Shown here one piece after another: positions 43,334 to 52,123 of a DNA stretch of 64,000 bases (position 1 is the stretch's first letter; each line of letters starts with the position of its first letter). Origin of the DNA: JAIYDJ01 sp031400505 (lineage in GTDB: Bacteria; Pseudomonadota; Alphaproteobacteria; Rhodobacterales; Rhodobacteraceae); assembly GCA_031400505.1 (NCBI GenBank), contig JANNPZ010000063.1, positions 1-64,000 of the forward strand. The letters are read 5' to 3'. The notes beneath the pieces were generated by a model, which made no database searches, was not told the DNA's origin, and was given only the letters and a program-made list of their open reading frames with translations. A program made the translations under genes and the position numbers.

Positions 43334-44383
43334 TCACGCGGATGTCACCGCACCGCGCAAACCTGCCATCAATTCAGCCATGTCGGCGGGCAATGGCGAC
43401 GAAAACTCCATCCTTTCGCCCGTCACCGGATGCAGGAACCCCAAGGTTGCTGCATGCAAGGCCTGCCGGGGAAAGGTATTGCCAAGTGCCGCCACCGCAT
43501 CGCCAAACAATTTGGGCGGCAGTTTACGCTTGCCGCCATAGGTCAGATCGCCCAGCAGCCCATGCCCCGCATGCGCCATGTGCACCCGGATCTGATGCGT
43601 GCGCCCGGTTTCAAGCCAACATTCAATCAGTGCCGCAACATCTTGAAATACTTCAATCACGCGCGCGCGCGTCACCGCGTGGCGACCTTGATCCCACACC
43701 ACGGCCTGCCGCTGGCGATCCGTCTTGTGGCGGGCGAGATGCGTTGCGATCTTCAAGATACCTCCCGCTTCAAAGCTGATGCCACGGGTGCCGCGCAGAC
43801 GCGGATCATTGGCGTTGGGCACTGCATGCACCACGGCCAGATAACGACGCGTGACGCTGTGATCTTCGAATTGCACGGCCAGCCCGTGATGCGCGCGATC
43901 AGACTTTGCGACCACCAGCAGGCCTGTCGTGTCCTTGTAGATGCGGTGCACGATGCCGGGACGCCGTTCCCCGCCGATCCCGGACAGCGTGTCGCCGCAA
44001 TGCGCCAGCAACGCGTTCACCAGCGTGCCAGAGGGCGATCCGGGGGCCGGATGCACCACCATACCCGCCGGTTTGTCGATCACGATCAGATCGCCATCCT
44101 CCCACACCACGGACAGCGGAATGACTTCGGCTTGCGTTTCAACGGCGGCCACCGGATCAAGACGCAGCGCGTAAACCTCGCCCGCGACGACCCGCGCCTT
44201 CGCATCGCTGACCGTTTGCCCGCCAAGACTTACCGCACCTTCGTCAATCATTCGCATCAGGCGTGACCGTGACAGCGCCGCTGCCTCTGGCACCGCCGCT
44301 GCAAGCGCTTTATCAAGACGGTTGGGGGCGTCGTCACCAATGGTGACAAGCAGCGTCTGCGGCGCATGGTGAGGGATGGACAT
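43334..44383 (-). CDS. RluA/RluD-family pseudouridine synthase with catalytic Asp replaced by Tyr
   Basis: 349 residues. An S4 domain (about 18-75) is followed by the catalytic domain, with VIDKPAGMVVHP, ETGRTHQIRVHMAHAGH and FPRQALHAATLGFLHP all intact. The catalytic motif, normally HR(L/I)DKDTTG, reads HRIYKDTTG: the Asp codon GAC has become TAC (minus strand, about 43941). That Asp makes the covalent attack on uridine and is needed in all characterised members. The rest is well kept. Its start overlaps the 5' end of the divergent DUF6476 gene. Confidence 0.92.
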   Translation of the reverse strand: MSIPHHAPQTLLVTIGDDAPNRLDKALAAAVPEAAALSRSRLMRMIDEGAVSLGGQTVSDAKARVVAGEVYALRLDPVAAVETQAEVIPLSVVWEDGDLIVIDKPAGMVVHPAPGSPSGTLVNALLAHCGDTLSGIGGERRPGIVHRIYKDTTGLLVVAKSDRAHHGLAVQFEDHSVTRRYLAVVHAVPNANDPRLRGTRGISFEAGGILKIATHLARHKTDRQRQAVVWDQGRHAVTRARVIEVFQDVAALIECWLETGRTHQIRVHMAHAGHGLLGDLTYGGKRKLPPKLFGDAVAALGNTFPRQALHAATLGFLHPVTGERMEFSSPLPADMAELMAGLRGAVTSA

Positions 44384-44699
44384 GAACGATGCTCCGGAAG
44401 GCGAGGCGCTGCCGCCAAGCTTGAGGTTCCTCAAATGGCTGGTGATCGTGTTGACCCTGACCATGATTGGCGGTGTTCTAACCGTGGTTGGTGTGCTTGT
44501 CACCCGCATGCCGCAGGTTCGTGCCCAGGGTCCGGTCCTGCCCGAAAACCTGACGCTGCCGGAAGGTACTTCGGCGGCGGCCGTCACCGCAGGACAAGGC
44601 TGGTTTGCCGTGGTGACAACCGATGACCGCATCCTGATTTTCGACAGCAACGGCAAGATGCATCAAGTTGTCCAGATTAAACCGATGGCTGACCAATAG
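44382..44699 (+). CDS. DUF6476 family membrane protein
   Basis: About 105 residues. One transmembrane helix (roughly 18-42, LVIVLTLTMIGGVLTVVGVLV) is followed by a periplasmic part with LPENLTLPEGTSAAAVTAG and TTDDRILIFDSNGK. This matches the small DUF6476 family usually found beside rluD and rpoH in Rhodobacterales. It starts at 44382 (or 44376) and its 5' end overlaps that of the divergent pseudouridine synthase by a few bases. Confidence 0.8.
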   Translation: MNDAPEGEALPPSLRFLKWLVIVLTLTMIGGVLTVVGVLVTRMPQVRAQGPVLPENLTLPEGTSAAAVTAGQGWFAVVTTDDRILIFDSNGKMHQVVQIKPMADQ

Positions 44700-44800
44700 C
44701 AGCGTTTCATAGGCTTGACCGAAGGCACGGTGATGTCATTTGCTTGCGCGCAGCGCTGCATCGGGTTGTGGCATTTGACACCCTTGAAAAACAGGTCTGC

Positions 44801-46603
44801 ATGCGTCCCGTATTTGACCCTTGGGAATCCCCGCAAGATCCTGTGCGCCATCAGATATTGTCGCAACGCAAGATCCTTGTCGAAGAGGCACCTGCAAGGT
44901 TGGTGGCAACATTGCTGGCTTACGCAGTTTCGGCAGCTTTTCTGCCCGTGCTGTTCGTGGCGACCCTTGCGGCGATCAACTTGCTGGCAGAGATCATGGT
45001 CGACCTTGTAATGCGCGACGTCGACATGCTGATGGCGCGCAAAACCCGCCGCTGGGTACTGTGTGGCTGCACCTTTGTGCATGAGGCGTGTTTTGTCCTG
45101 CCCCCTGCGGTGATCTGGCATCTGGATGACCCGTTGGCAAAGGCCTTCGCCGTCGGAATGTCTGCCAGTACAATGATGCACATTGCCACAGTGCGTGCGA
45201 TCTACTTGCCGATGGGGCTTAGCGGGGCATTGGCCATAAGCATAATTGTTCTGACATCCAACGGGTTGTACTGGATTGGCAAATTTGAGTGGATTAGTCT
45301 GTCGATATCAATGCTTTGCGCAGTCGTGGCTTTGGGGTACTTCCTGTCCGCCCTGTTGTCGAACAATCGCCTGCACCGCGCGACATCGGCAAGCTGGGCC
45401 GCAGCGGTGGTGGCGAATGCAGCCAAGGGCCGGTTCTTGGCGCAGATGAGCCACGAGTTGCGCACACCGCTGAATGCAATTCTGGGGGTCGGACATGCAG
45501 AGTTGTCTTGTCAGAACGACCCCGTCAGCCGTAGCAGGCTCGAGCTTTTGGTGGACTCGGCCGCAGGCTTGGGCGTTCTCCTAGACGACATCCTTGACCT
45601 TTCGGCAGTTCAGGAAGGCCGTTTGCCGATCCGCCCCGAAACCATCAACCCGCGCTTCATCCTGACGGCGTCGGCGGCATTGTTTCGACCCCAGGCCGAA
45701 GCGGCGGGGTTGCGGCTGGATTTGCGTCTGGACCCAAACTTGCCCGCAGCGGGACGTGCCGATGGCCGCAGGTTGCGCCAGTGCCTGTCCAACATCCTGT
45801 CGAACGCGATCAAATACACCGCGCAAGGTGAAATCCTGATGACGGCTCGCATGGCGGGCCAGGACCTTCTGTGCATCGAAGTGGACGACTCGGGCGAAGG
45901 CGTCCCCGAAGATCTGCGCGAGACAATCTTTGAACCCTTTGGACGGGGTCGCGGGCTGCAGGCTGGCACCGGATTGGGCCTGACGATCAGCCGAACTCTC
46001 GCACGTCGCATGGGGGGCGATCTTGTGCTGCTGCCGTCCCAGCAAGGGGCACGTTTTTGCCTGACCCTGCCGCTTGAACCGGTCAGTTCTTTGCCGGTGC
46101 CGTCGATGAACCTGCCGGCGTTGCACCTGCCGTCGTTGTACCTGCATGGACGCCTGATCCTGGTTGTGGATGACATTGCATCCAATCGGCTTGTCGCTGC
46201 GACATATCTGCGCTTTCTAGGAGCCGAGGTGGCCGAGGCCAACAGCGGCGAGGCGGCCTTGCAGTTGATCGCGACAATCAGACCGGCAGCGGTCTTGCTG
46301 GACATGAACATGCCCGGTCTGAGCGGCATCGAAACTTTCAAACGGCTTCGGCAAACGCAGGGTGGTGCCAAAATTCCGGTGATCGCGGTTACAGCAGATG
46401 CGACCGATGAACATCGCCGTATGTATCTTGCCGCCGGGCTTGATGGCTTTGTGACGAAACCGCTTTCGCCAGAACGTCTGGCAGAAACGATGCGCCACCA
46501 TTTGCCCCCGTCAACCGATCTGGCTGCAGGACCTGAACCCGCACAAATCTTGCCGAACACCGAAACCGGCCGACACACCACTCCGTCCGGCGCGAAGGCG
46601 TGA
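44801..46603 (+). CDS. Hybrid sensor histidine kinase/response regulator
   Basis: 600 residues from MRPVFDPWESP. Several transmembrane helices (about 30-190) are followed by the phosphoacceptor His in FLAQMSHELRTPLNA, an ATPase domain with NILSNAIKYT, VDDSGEGVPEDL and GTGLGLTISRTLARR, and a C-terminal receiver with Asp in AVLLDMNMPGLSG and Lys in FVTKPLS. The linker before the receiver holds a short repeat-like stretch (NLPALHLPSLYLHG). The signal is unknown and no response regulator gene is adjacent. Confidence 0.92.
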   Translation: MRPVFDPWESPQDPVRHQILSQRKILVEEAPARLVATLLAYAVSAAFLPVLFVATLAAINLLAEIMVDLVMRDVDMLMARKTRRWVLCGCTFVHEACFVLPPAVIWHLDDPLAKAFAVGMSASTMMHIATVRAIYLPMGLSGALAISIIVLTSNGLYWIGKFEWISLSISMLCAVVALGYFLSALLSNNRLHRATSASWAAAVVANAAKGRFLAQMSHELRTPLNAILGVGHAELSCQNDPVSRSRLELLVDSAAGLGVLLDDILDLSAVQEGRLPIRPETINPRFILTASAALFRPQAEAAGLRLDLRLDPNLPAAGRADGRRLRQCLSNILSNAIKYTAQGEILMTARMAGQDLLCIEVDDSGEGVPEDLRETIFEPFGRGRGLQAGTGLGLTISRTLARRMGGDLVLLPSQQGARFCLTLPLEPVSSLPVPSMNLPALHLPSLYLHGRLILVVDDIASNRLVAATYLRFLGAEVAEANSGEAALQLIATIRPAAVLLDMNMPGLSGIETFKRLRQTQGGAKIPVIAVTADATDEHRRMYLAAGLDGFVTKPLSPERLAETMRHHLPPSTDLAAGPEPAQILPNTETGRHTTPSGAKA

Positions 46604-46713
46604 AACGACTGTGCTTGGTCGCCCTGAACAAGTTGCCACGAGCCGGTCCCGCGCCGCTTGCGTCTTGGATCGGGGGGTGCGACTTGGCCAACTGACATAA
46701 ACCGGAGGCGAAA

Positions 46714-48150
46714 ATGATCGGGGATCTGCAGGCATGGGATGCGACGGCGCTGGCAGATCTGGTGGCAAAGCGGGAAGTCAGCCCAATCGAACTGCTGGAC
46801 GCAGCCCTTGCGGCGGTTGCAAAGCGCAATCCGGCAATCAACGCCGTGGTGCTGATACAAGAGGGCGTCGCACGGCAGGCGATTGCGGATGGCCTGCCCG
46901 AAGGGCCATTCCGGGGCGTGCCCTTTCTGATCAAGGATCTGGGATGCGAGGCAGTGGCGTTTCCGTCCCACAACGGATCACGCCTGTTTGCCGACACGCG
47001 CTATGGCCGGGATTCCGCGATATTTGAACGCATCCGGGCAACCGGGGTGGTGACATTCGGGCGCACCACCAGCCCCGAAGGCGGCATCGGTACGGCGACC
47101 GAGGCTGCGGTATATGGCGGGCCTACGCGCAATCCGTGGAACCTTGATCACACGCCGGGGGGGTCATCCGGGGGATCGGGGGCGGCGGTGGCAGCGGGAA
47201 TCGTAGCCATGGCGCATGGCTCGGACGGGGGCGGGTCGGTGCGCATTCCGGCGTCCTGTTGCGGGCTGTTCGGGTTCAAGCCGACGCGGGCCCGCCTGCC
47301 GGACGGGCCTTACGTCGGCGAAGGGTGGGCGGGCATGGCGATCGACGGATTTCTGACCCGGTCAGTGCGCGACACCGCCGCGATGCTGGATGCCTGCGCC
47401 GGGGCCGATCTGGGCGCGCCCTATCATGCGCCCCCGCTGCTCGCAGGCCATGCGCGGGCGATTGAACGGCCCCCGCGCCGGTTGCGGATCGCGATCTGCG
47501 ACACCACGCTTGCGGGCGAACCGATTGACGGGCGCGTGGCAGACGTCGTGCGGCGCGCGGGGCTGTTGCTGGAACAGTTGGGCCATCAGGTGGAGCCGGG
47601 CTATCCGGCGATGGCCGATGTGCCAAAGATGATGCGGGCCTGGACTGACATCGTCGCGGTTGGAACGGCGCTGTCGATAAAGGGCGGGTTGAAAGGGCGC
47701 GATCTGACCGGCGATCTGGTCGAAGGGGTCGGGCGCGGTGCGGTGGCTCATGCGGCATCACTGTCACCTTTGCGCTATCTGGAGGCGGTGGGGGACATCC
47801 ACGCTTTCGGCCGGCAGATGGCCGCATTCTTTGACGCTGGGCCCGATATCCTGTTGTCGGCAACGCTGGCCGAGCCACCCGCACGGATCGGCCGGTTCAA
47901 CCACACCACAACCGACTATGTCGGCTACCGCACTGGGCCGCAGGGGATTTTTGCCTATTCGCCGTTCTGCGCAGCTTTCAATGCGTCGGGCCAGCCTGCC
48001 GCGAACCTGCCTTTGGGGACGGTGGATGGTCTGCCCGTTGGCGTTCATCTGGCCGCGCCTTTCGGGGCAGACGAAGAATTGATCGCTTTGTGTGCGCAAA
48101 TCGAGGCCGCAGAACCCTGGGCGGATCGCAGGCCAGCAAGCTTGGGTTAA
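46714..48150 (+). CDS. Amidase (amidase-signature family)
   Basis: 478 residues. The Ser-Ser-Lys catalytic system is visible: Lys in VPFLIKDLG near residue 72, the first Ser in GSDGGGSVRIPASCCG, and the flanking glycine-rich GGSSGGSGAAVAAG. It hydrolyses an amide. It begins a plus-strand run with a complete polyamine-type ABC importer, so its substrate may be what the importer brings in. The enzyme could act on acylated amines, but this is a guess from context. Confidence 0.92.
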   Translation: MIGDLQAWDATALADLVAKREVSPIELLDAALAAVAKRNPAINAVVLIQEGVARQAIADGLPEGPFRGVPFLIKDLGCEAVAFPSHNGSRLFADTRYGRDSAIFERIRATGVVTFGRTTSPEGGIGTATEAAVYGGPTRNPWNLDHTPGGSSGGSGAAVAAGIVAMAHGSDGGGSVRIPASCCGLFGFKPTRARLPDGPYVGEGWAGMAIDGFLTRSVRDTAAMLDACAGADLGAPYHAPPLLAGHARAIERPPRRLRIAICDTTLAGEPIDGRVADVVRRAGLLLEQLGHQVEPGYPAMADVPKMMRAWTDIVAVGTALSIKGGLKGRDLTGDLVEGVGRGAVAHAASLSPLRYLEAVGDIHAFGRQMAAFFDAGPDILLSATLAEPPARIGRFNHTTTDYVGYRTGPQGIFAYSPFCAAFNASGQPAANLPLGTVDGLPVGVHLAAPFGADEELIALCAQIEAAEPWADRRPASLG

Positions 48151-48212
48151 TTTCCTTGCGCCATCGCCGAATTGCGGAAATTGTGATCAAAAGCCGCCTG
48201 AGGAGCCTGCCA

Positions 48213-49271
48213 TTGTCAAAAATCGCTGTCGAGGCGCGCAACGCGGTCAAGGCCTTTGGGCAGGGCGGCCAGGCGGTGCGGGCCTTGGATGACGTGTCGG
48301 TCCAGATCAACCGGGGCGAGTTCTTCACGCTGCTGGGGCCATCGGGTTGCGGAAAAACCACGCTTTTGCGGCTGATTGCCGGGTTCGAAATGCCGACAAG
48401 CGGTGCTATCTTGCTTGATGGGGTAGATATCACAAACCTGCCGCCCAACCGGCGTCCGGTGAACACTGTGTTTCAAAACTATGGTTTGTTCCCGCATCTG
48501 ACAGTGGCGCAAAACATCGCGTTCGGGCTAGAAATGCTAGGCCGGCCCCGGGCCGAGGTGGCCGCCCGGACAGAGCAGATGCTGGCGCTGGTCAAGCTCG
48601 ATGCGTTGGCAGGGCGCAAGATCTCGCAACTGTCCGGCGGGCAGCAACAGCGGGTGGCACTGGCGCGGGCGCTTGCCCCGCAGCCCAAGGTGTTGCTTTT
48701 GGACGAGCCCTTGTCGGCATTGGATTTGCAGTTGCGCAAGGACATGCAGATCGAGTTGAAACGGCTGCAAGTGGAAACCGGGATTACCTTTGTTTTCGTG
48801 ACCCATGACCAGGAAGAAGCCCTGACGATGAGCGACCGTATCGGCGTGATGAGCGCCGGCAAGTTGCAGCAAGTGGGCAGTCCGCGCGAAATCTACACGC
48901 AACCAGTCAACCGGTTCGTGGCGTCGTTTATCGGTGATACGAATTTCCTGTCCGGGCAAACCGTGCCAGGCGGGGTGCAACTTGGCTGCGGCGCGATGGT
49001 CGAAGTGGCAAGCGCCAAGGCGGGCGCGGTGACGGTTACGGTGCGGCCAGAACAAGTGCGCATCGAAAGCGAGGCAACCGGGGGCATCCCGGCTATGGTG
49101 AAGTCGCTGGTGTATTTCGGAACTGACACCCATTGCCATCTTGCGCTGCGCGATGGGGCAGAAGTAGTGGCGCGGGTGCAGAACCCGACAGGCGGGGATG
49201 TCGGGCTCGTGGTTGGTCAAAAAGTCTGCTTCCGGATTGCGCCGGATGCGGCACAAGTGCTGCAGGACTAG
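48213..49271 (+). CDS. ABC transporter ATP-binding protein (PotA-like)
   Basis: 352 residues from a TTG at 48213 with AGGAG seven bases upstream. Walker A is GPSGCGKTT, the signature is LSGGQQQRVALARAL and Walker B is VLLLDEPLSAL. A C-terminal TOBE-type domain (about 250-350) is typical of PotA/FbpC-type importer ATPases. It powers the two permeases encoded next. The polyamine assignment rests on the binding protein and permease types. Confidence 0.93.
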   Translation: MSKIAVEARNAVKAFGQGGQAVRALDDVSVQINRGEFFTLLGPSGCGKTTLLRLIAGFEMPTSGAILLDGVDITNLPPNRRPVNTVFQNYGLFPHLTVAQNIAFGLEMLGRPRAEVAARTEQMLALVKLDALAGRKISQLSGGQQQRVALARALAPQPKVLLLDEPLSALDLQLRKDMQIELKRLQVETGITFVFVTHDQEEALTMSDRIGVMSAGKLQQVGSPREIYTQPVNRFVASFIGDTNFLSGQTVPGGVQLGCGAMVEVASAKAGAVTVTVRPEQVRIESEATGGIPAMVKSLVYFGTDTHCHLALRDGAEVVARVQNPTGGDVGLVVGQKVCFRIAPDAAQVLQD

Positions 49272-49309
49272 ACGATGAGCGCCAGCGCAAAGCACGGGAT
49301 GGCCAAGCG

Positions 49310-50218
49310 ATGAGTGCCAACGAAAAGCGGCAGGCCGCGGCGTCCGCCCGTGCGGGGTGGCTGCTGTCAACCCCGGCGCTGATCCTTCTCGGCGTTGGTG
49401 CGGCAGGGCCACTTCTGATCGTTTTGGTCTATTCGTTTATGGAAGCCGGGCAATACGGCAACGTCGAGTGGCGGTTCAGCCTGGACGGCTGGGTGGCCAC
49501 GTTGTTTTCGCGCGACATCTTCGACGGGACGCTGTCGCTGGCCGATGCGCATCTGACGATCCTGTGGCGGTCGGTGAAACTGTCGCTTCAGACAACCCTG
49601 CTGACTTTTCTGGTCGGCTTTCCGACCGCATGGTTCATCGCCACCCGCCCACCCCAGCAGCGCGCGATGTGGCTGTTTCTGATCACCATCCCGTTCTGGA
49701 CCAACCTCTTGATCCGCACCTTTGCGATCAACGAGATCATCCGCAACGAGGGCCTCTTGAACCGCATCCTCTTGGGCAGCGGGATCAGGACCGAGCCTTT
49801 GGTGATCATCTACAGCGACTTTGCGGTGTTTGTGGGCATGACCTATGTTTACCTGCCGCTGATGGTGTTGCCGCTGTTCGCGGCCATCGACCGGTTCGAC
49901 ATGCGCCTGCTGGAGGCGGGCTATGATCTTTACGCCAGCCGCTGGCAGGTGTTGCGCCGGGTGATCCTGCCCATCGTGAAGCCGGGCATCGTGGCGGGGT
50001 CGATCCTTGTTTTTGTGCCATCCCTCGGGGCTTATGTCACGCCGCGCATCCTGGGGGGCGGCAAGAACATGATGATCGGCAATTTCATCGAATTGCAGTT
50101 CGGTCAGGGGCGCAACTGGCCGCTGGGGGCGGCGCTGTCGGTCATCCTGCTGGTGATCGTGACCGTGGCGCTGCTGGTTTATGTGCGGGCGTCGAACCGG
50201 GGGTCGGCACATGGCTGA
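49310..50218 (+). CDS. ABC transporter permease (PotB-like)
   Basis: 302 residues with about six transmembrane helices. The EAA-type loop that contacts the ATPase is EAGYDLYASRWQVLRRVILPIVKPGI near residue 200. The FLVGFPTAWFIATRP and FWTNLLIRTFA segments match PotB/PotH permeases. It follows the ATPase by 38 bases and overlaps the next permease by eight bases. Confidence 0.93.
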   Translation: MSANEKRQAAASARAGWLLSTPALILLGVGAAGPLLIVLVYSFMEAGQYGNVEWRFSLDGWVATLFSRDIFDGTLSLADAHLTILWRSVKLSLQTTLLTFLVGFPTAWFIATRPPQQRAMWLFLITIPFWTNLLIRTFAINEIIRNEGLLNRILLGSGIRTEPLVIIYSDFAVFVGMTYVYLPLMVLPLFAAIDRFDMRLLEAGYDLYASRWQVLRRVILPIVKPGIVAGSILVFVPSLGAYVTPRILGGGKNMMIGNFIELQFGQGRNWPLGAALSVILLVIVTVALLVYVRASNRGSAHG

Positions 50219-51014
50219 TCGCGGGTTCGCCGTCGCAAGGCTGCCGGGATTCACCGCGACCGCCATTGTGGTTTTTGTCTGCCTCTACCTGCCGATCCTG
50301 ATGTTGGTCGTCTATTCCTTCAACGCCGGAAATTCGGTCGCGAGCTTTGAAGGGTTTTCGCTGCAATGGTACGTCAAGGCCTGGCAGAACGATGCGGTGC
50401 TCGATGCCACGCTGCGCTCGCTGACCATAGCCTCGCTGGCGGCGTTGATTTCGACTGTGGTGGCGACGATGGCCGCCCTTGGCACCACGCGCAGGCGCGC
50501 CTTCAAGGGGCAGACCCTGATCTATGTGATGATCAACCAGCCGCTGATGGTGCCAGAGATTGTGACCGCCGTGGCGCTGCTTATCCTGTTTGCTTCGGTC
50601 AAGGTGGCGACGGGGTATCAGGGCCTTGGCTATCTGGTCCTTGCCCATTCGGCTTTTTGCATTCCCTTTGCATATCTGCCGATCCGCGCGCGTCTGGAAG
50701 GCATGGATCTGACGCTCGAAACAGCGGCATCCGACCTTTATGCCAGCCCGTGGCAGGCGTTCCGGCGGGTGACGCTGCCCTTGCTGTTGCCGGGGATCGC
50801 GGCTGGGCTGATGCTGGCCTTTGTAACCTCGCTTGATGATGTGGTGATCACGCTCTTTGTGAAATCGGCGGGGCAGGATACGCTGCCGACGTACATGCTG
50901 GGCCAGATCCGGCGGCAGATCACGACCGAGACCTATGCGATCTCGACCGTGCTGCTGGGCCTGACCGTGGTGCTGCTGACGTTGTTCTTTGTGCTGACGC
51001 GCAAGAAAGCCTGA
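50211..51014 (+). CDS. ABC transporter permease (PotC-like)
   Basis: 267 residues with about six helices. Its EAA-type loop reads ETAASDLYASPWQAFRRVTLP, and the second half has FVTSLDDVVITLFVKS, a PotC/PotI hallmark. It forms a heterodimer with the preceding permease. The start at 50211 overlaps the previous gene, which suggests coupled translation. Confidence 0.93.
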   Translation: MADRGFAVARLPGFTATAIVVFVCLYLPILMLVVYSFNAGNSVASFEGFSLQWYVKAWQNDAVLDATLRSLTIASLAALISTVVATMAALGTTRRRAFKGQTLIYVMINQPLMVPEIVTAVALLILFASVKVATGYQGLGYLVLAHSAFCIPFAYLPIRARLEGMDLTLETAASDLYASPWQAFRRVTLPLLLPGIAAGLMLAFVTSLDDVVITLFVKSAGQDTLPTYMLGQIRRQITTETYAISTVLLGLTVVLLTLFFVLTRKKA

Positions 51015-51045
51015 CCAAAACCAATAACCAACCGGGAGACTGACG

Positions 51046-52071
51046 ATGAAAAGACTTCTTTCCGCAACGGCCCTGCTGCTGGCGGGCACCGCCATGGCGC
51101 AGGCCGAAGGCGAATTGCAGCTTTACAACTGGGGCGACTACACGAGCCCTGAGTTGCTGGCGAAGTTCGAGGCCGAAACCGGCATCAAGGTGACGGTGAC
51201 CGATTACGACAGCAACGACACCGCCTTGGCCAAGGTCGAGGCGGGCGGGCACGGGTTTGACCTTGTGGTGCCATCGGCCAACTATGTGCCTATCTGGGTC
51301 GAAAAAGGGCTGGTAACCGAGTTCGACCTGACCAAGCTGGCGAACCACGGCAACATCGCGCCGGAATGGCTGGCCGTGAACTATGACGAAGGCCGCAGGT
51401 ATTCTATCCCGTGGCTTTGGGGAAGCACGGGCGTCGCCGTCAACCAGGGTGTCTATTCGGGTGACGTGAATACTTCGGCCATCTGGCTGGACCCACCGCC
51501 CGAACTAGTGGGCAAGATCAACGTGACGCCCGAGATGAACGACATCGTGGCGCTGGCCACGATGTATATGGGCGGTGAAGTGTGTTCAGAGGACGCCGAC
51601 CTGCTGAAAAAGGTCCGCGACAAGTTGATGGAAGCCAAGCCCAAATGGGTGTCGATGGACTACAGCATGACCGAGAAGATGGCGGCGAACGATGTGTCGG
51701 CGACGGTCTACTACAACGGAGCGATGTTCCGGGCGCGGCTCTTGAACCCCGACGTCAAGTACGGCTATCCGAAGGAAGGTTTCATCCTGTGGATGGATCA
51801 GGTGATGCTGCTGCAGGACGCGGTCAACGTCGAGGAGGCGTACAAGTTCCTCGACTTCATCATGGTGCCCGAGAATGCGGCGATGATCTCGGCCTTTGCG
51901 CGGTATGCCAACGGCATCGCGGGGTCAGAGCCGTTCATGCCTGCCGACATGAAGGACGCGCCTGAGCTCGTCATTCCGGCGGAACTGGCTGACAAGGGCG
52001 TTTTCTTCGGCAACTGCTCGCCCAAGGCGGTGGAATACATCACCGCGATCTGGACCGAACTGCAAAAATGA
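51046..52071 (+). CDS. Periplasmic polyamine-type substrate-binding protein (PotD/PotF-like)
   Basis: 341 residues with a signal peptide (1-20, ending AMAQA). It begins ELQLYNWGDYTSPELLAKF, the classic PotD/PotF start, and continues with VVPSANYVPIWVEKGL and WMDQVMLLQDAVNVEEAYKFLDFI. It delivers substrate to the PotB/PotC-like permeases. Putrescine, spermidine or a related amine is likely but not proven. GGGAGA lies before the ATG, and a GC-rich hairpin follows the stop. Confidence 0.93.
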   Translation: MKRLLSATALLLAGTAMAQAEGELQLYNWGDYTSPELLAKFEAETGIKVTVTDYDSNDTALAKVEAGGHGFDLVVPSANYVPIWVEKGLVTEFDLTKLANHGNIAPEWLAVNYDEGRRYSIPWLWGSTGVAVNQGVYSGDVNTSAIWLDPPPELVGKINVTPEMNDIVALATMYMGGEVCSEDADLLKKVRDKLMEAKPKWVSMDYSMTEKMAANDVSATVYYNGAMFRARLLNPDVKYGYPKEGFILWMDQVMLLQDAVNVEEAYKFLDFIMVPENAAMISAFARYANGIAGSEPFMPADMKDAPELVIPAELADKGVFFGNCSPKAVEYITAIWTELQK

Positions 52072-52077
52072 CGCGAC

Positions 52078-52107
52078 CCGGCCCGCGGCCTTTGTGCTGC
52101 GGGCCGG
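52078..52107. terminator. Hairpin terminator between the binding-protein gene and the LacI gene
   Basis: A perfect nine-base-pair stem CCGGCCCGC / GCGGGCCGG with a 12-base loop, followed by ATTT. It lies between two convergent genes and can serve both. Confidence 0.75.
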
Positions 52108-52123
52108 ATTTCCCGGGGCCGCG

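Noticed and set aside
45610..46971. A 453-codon minus-strand frame opposite the hybrid histidine kinase
   Set aside because: Kinase and receiver motifs are clear on the plus strand; the opposite frame has no family match.
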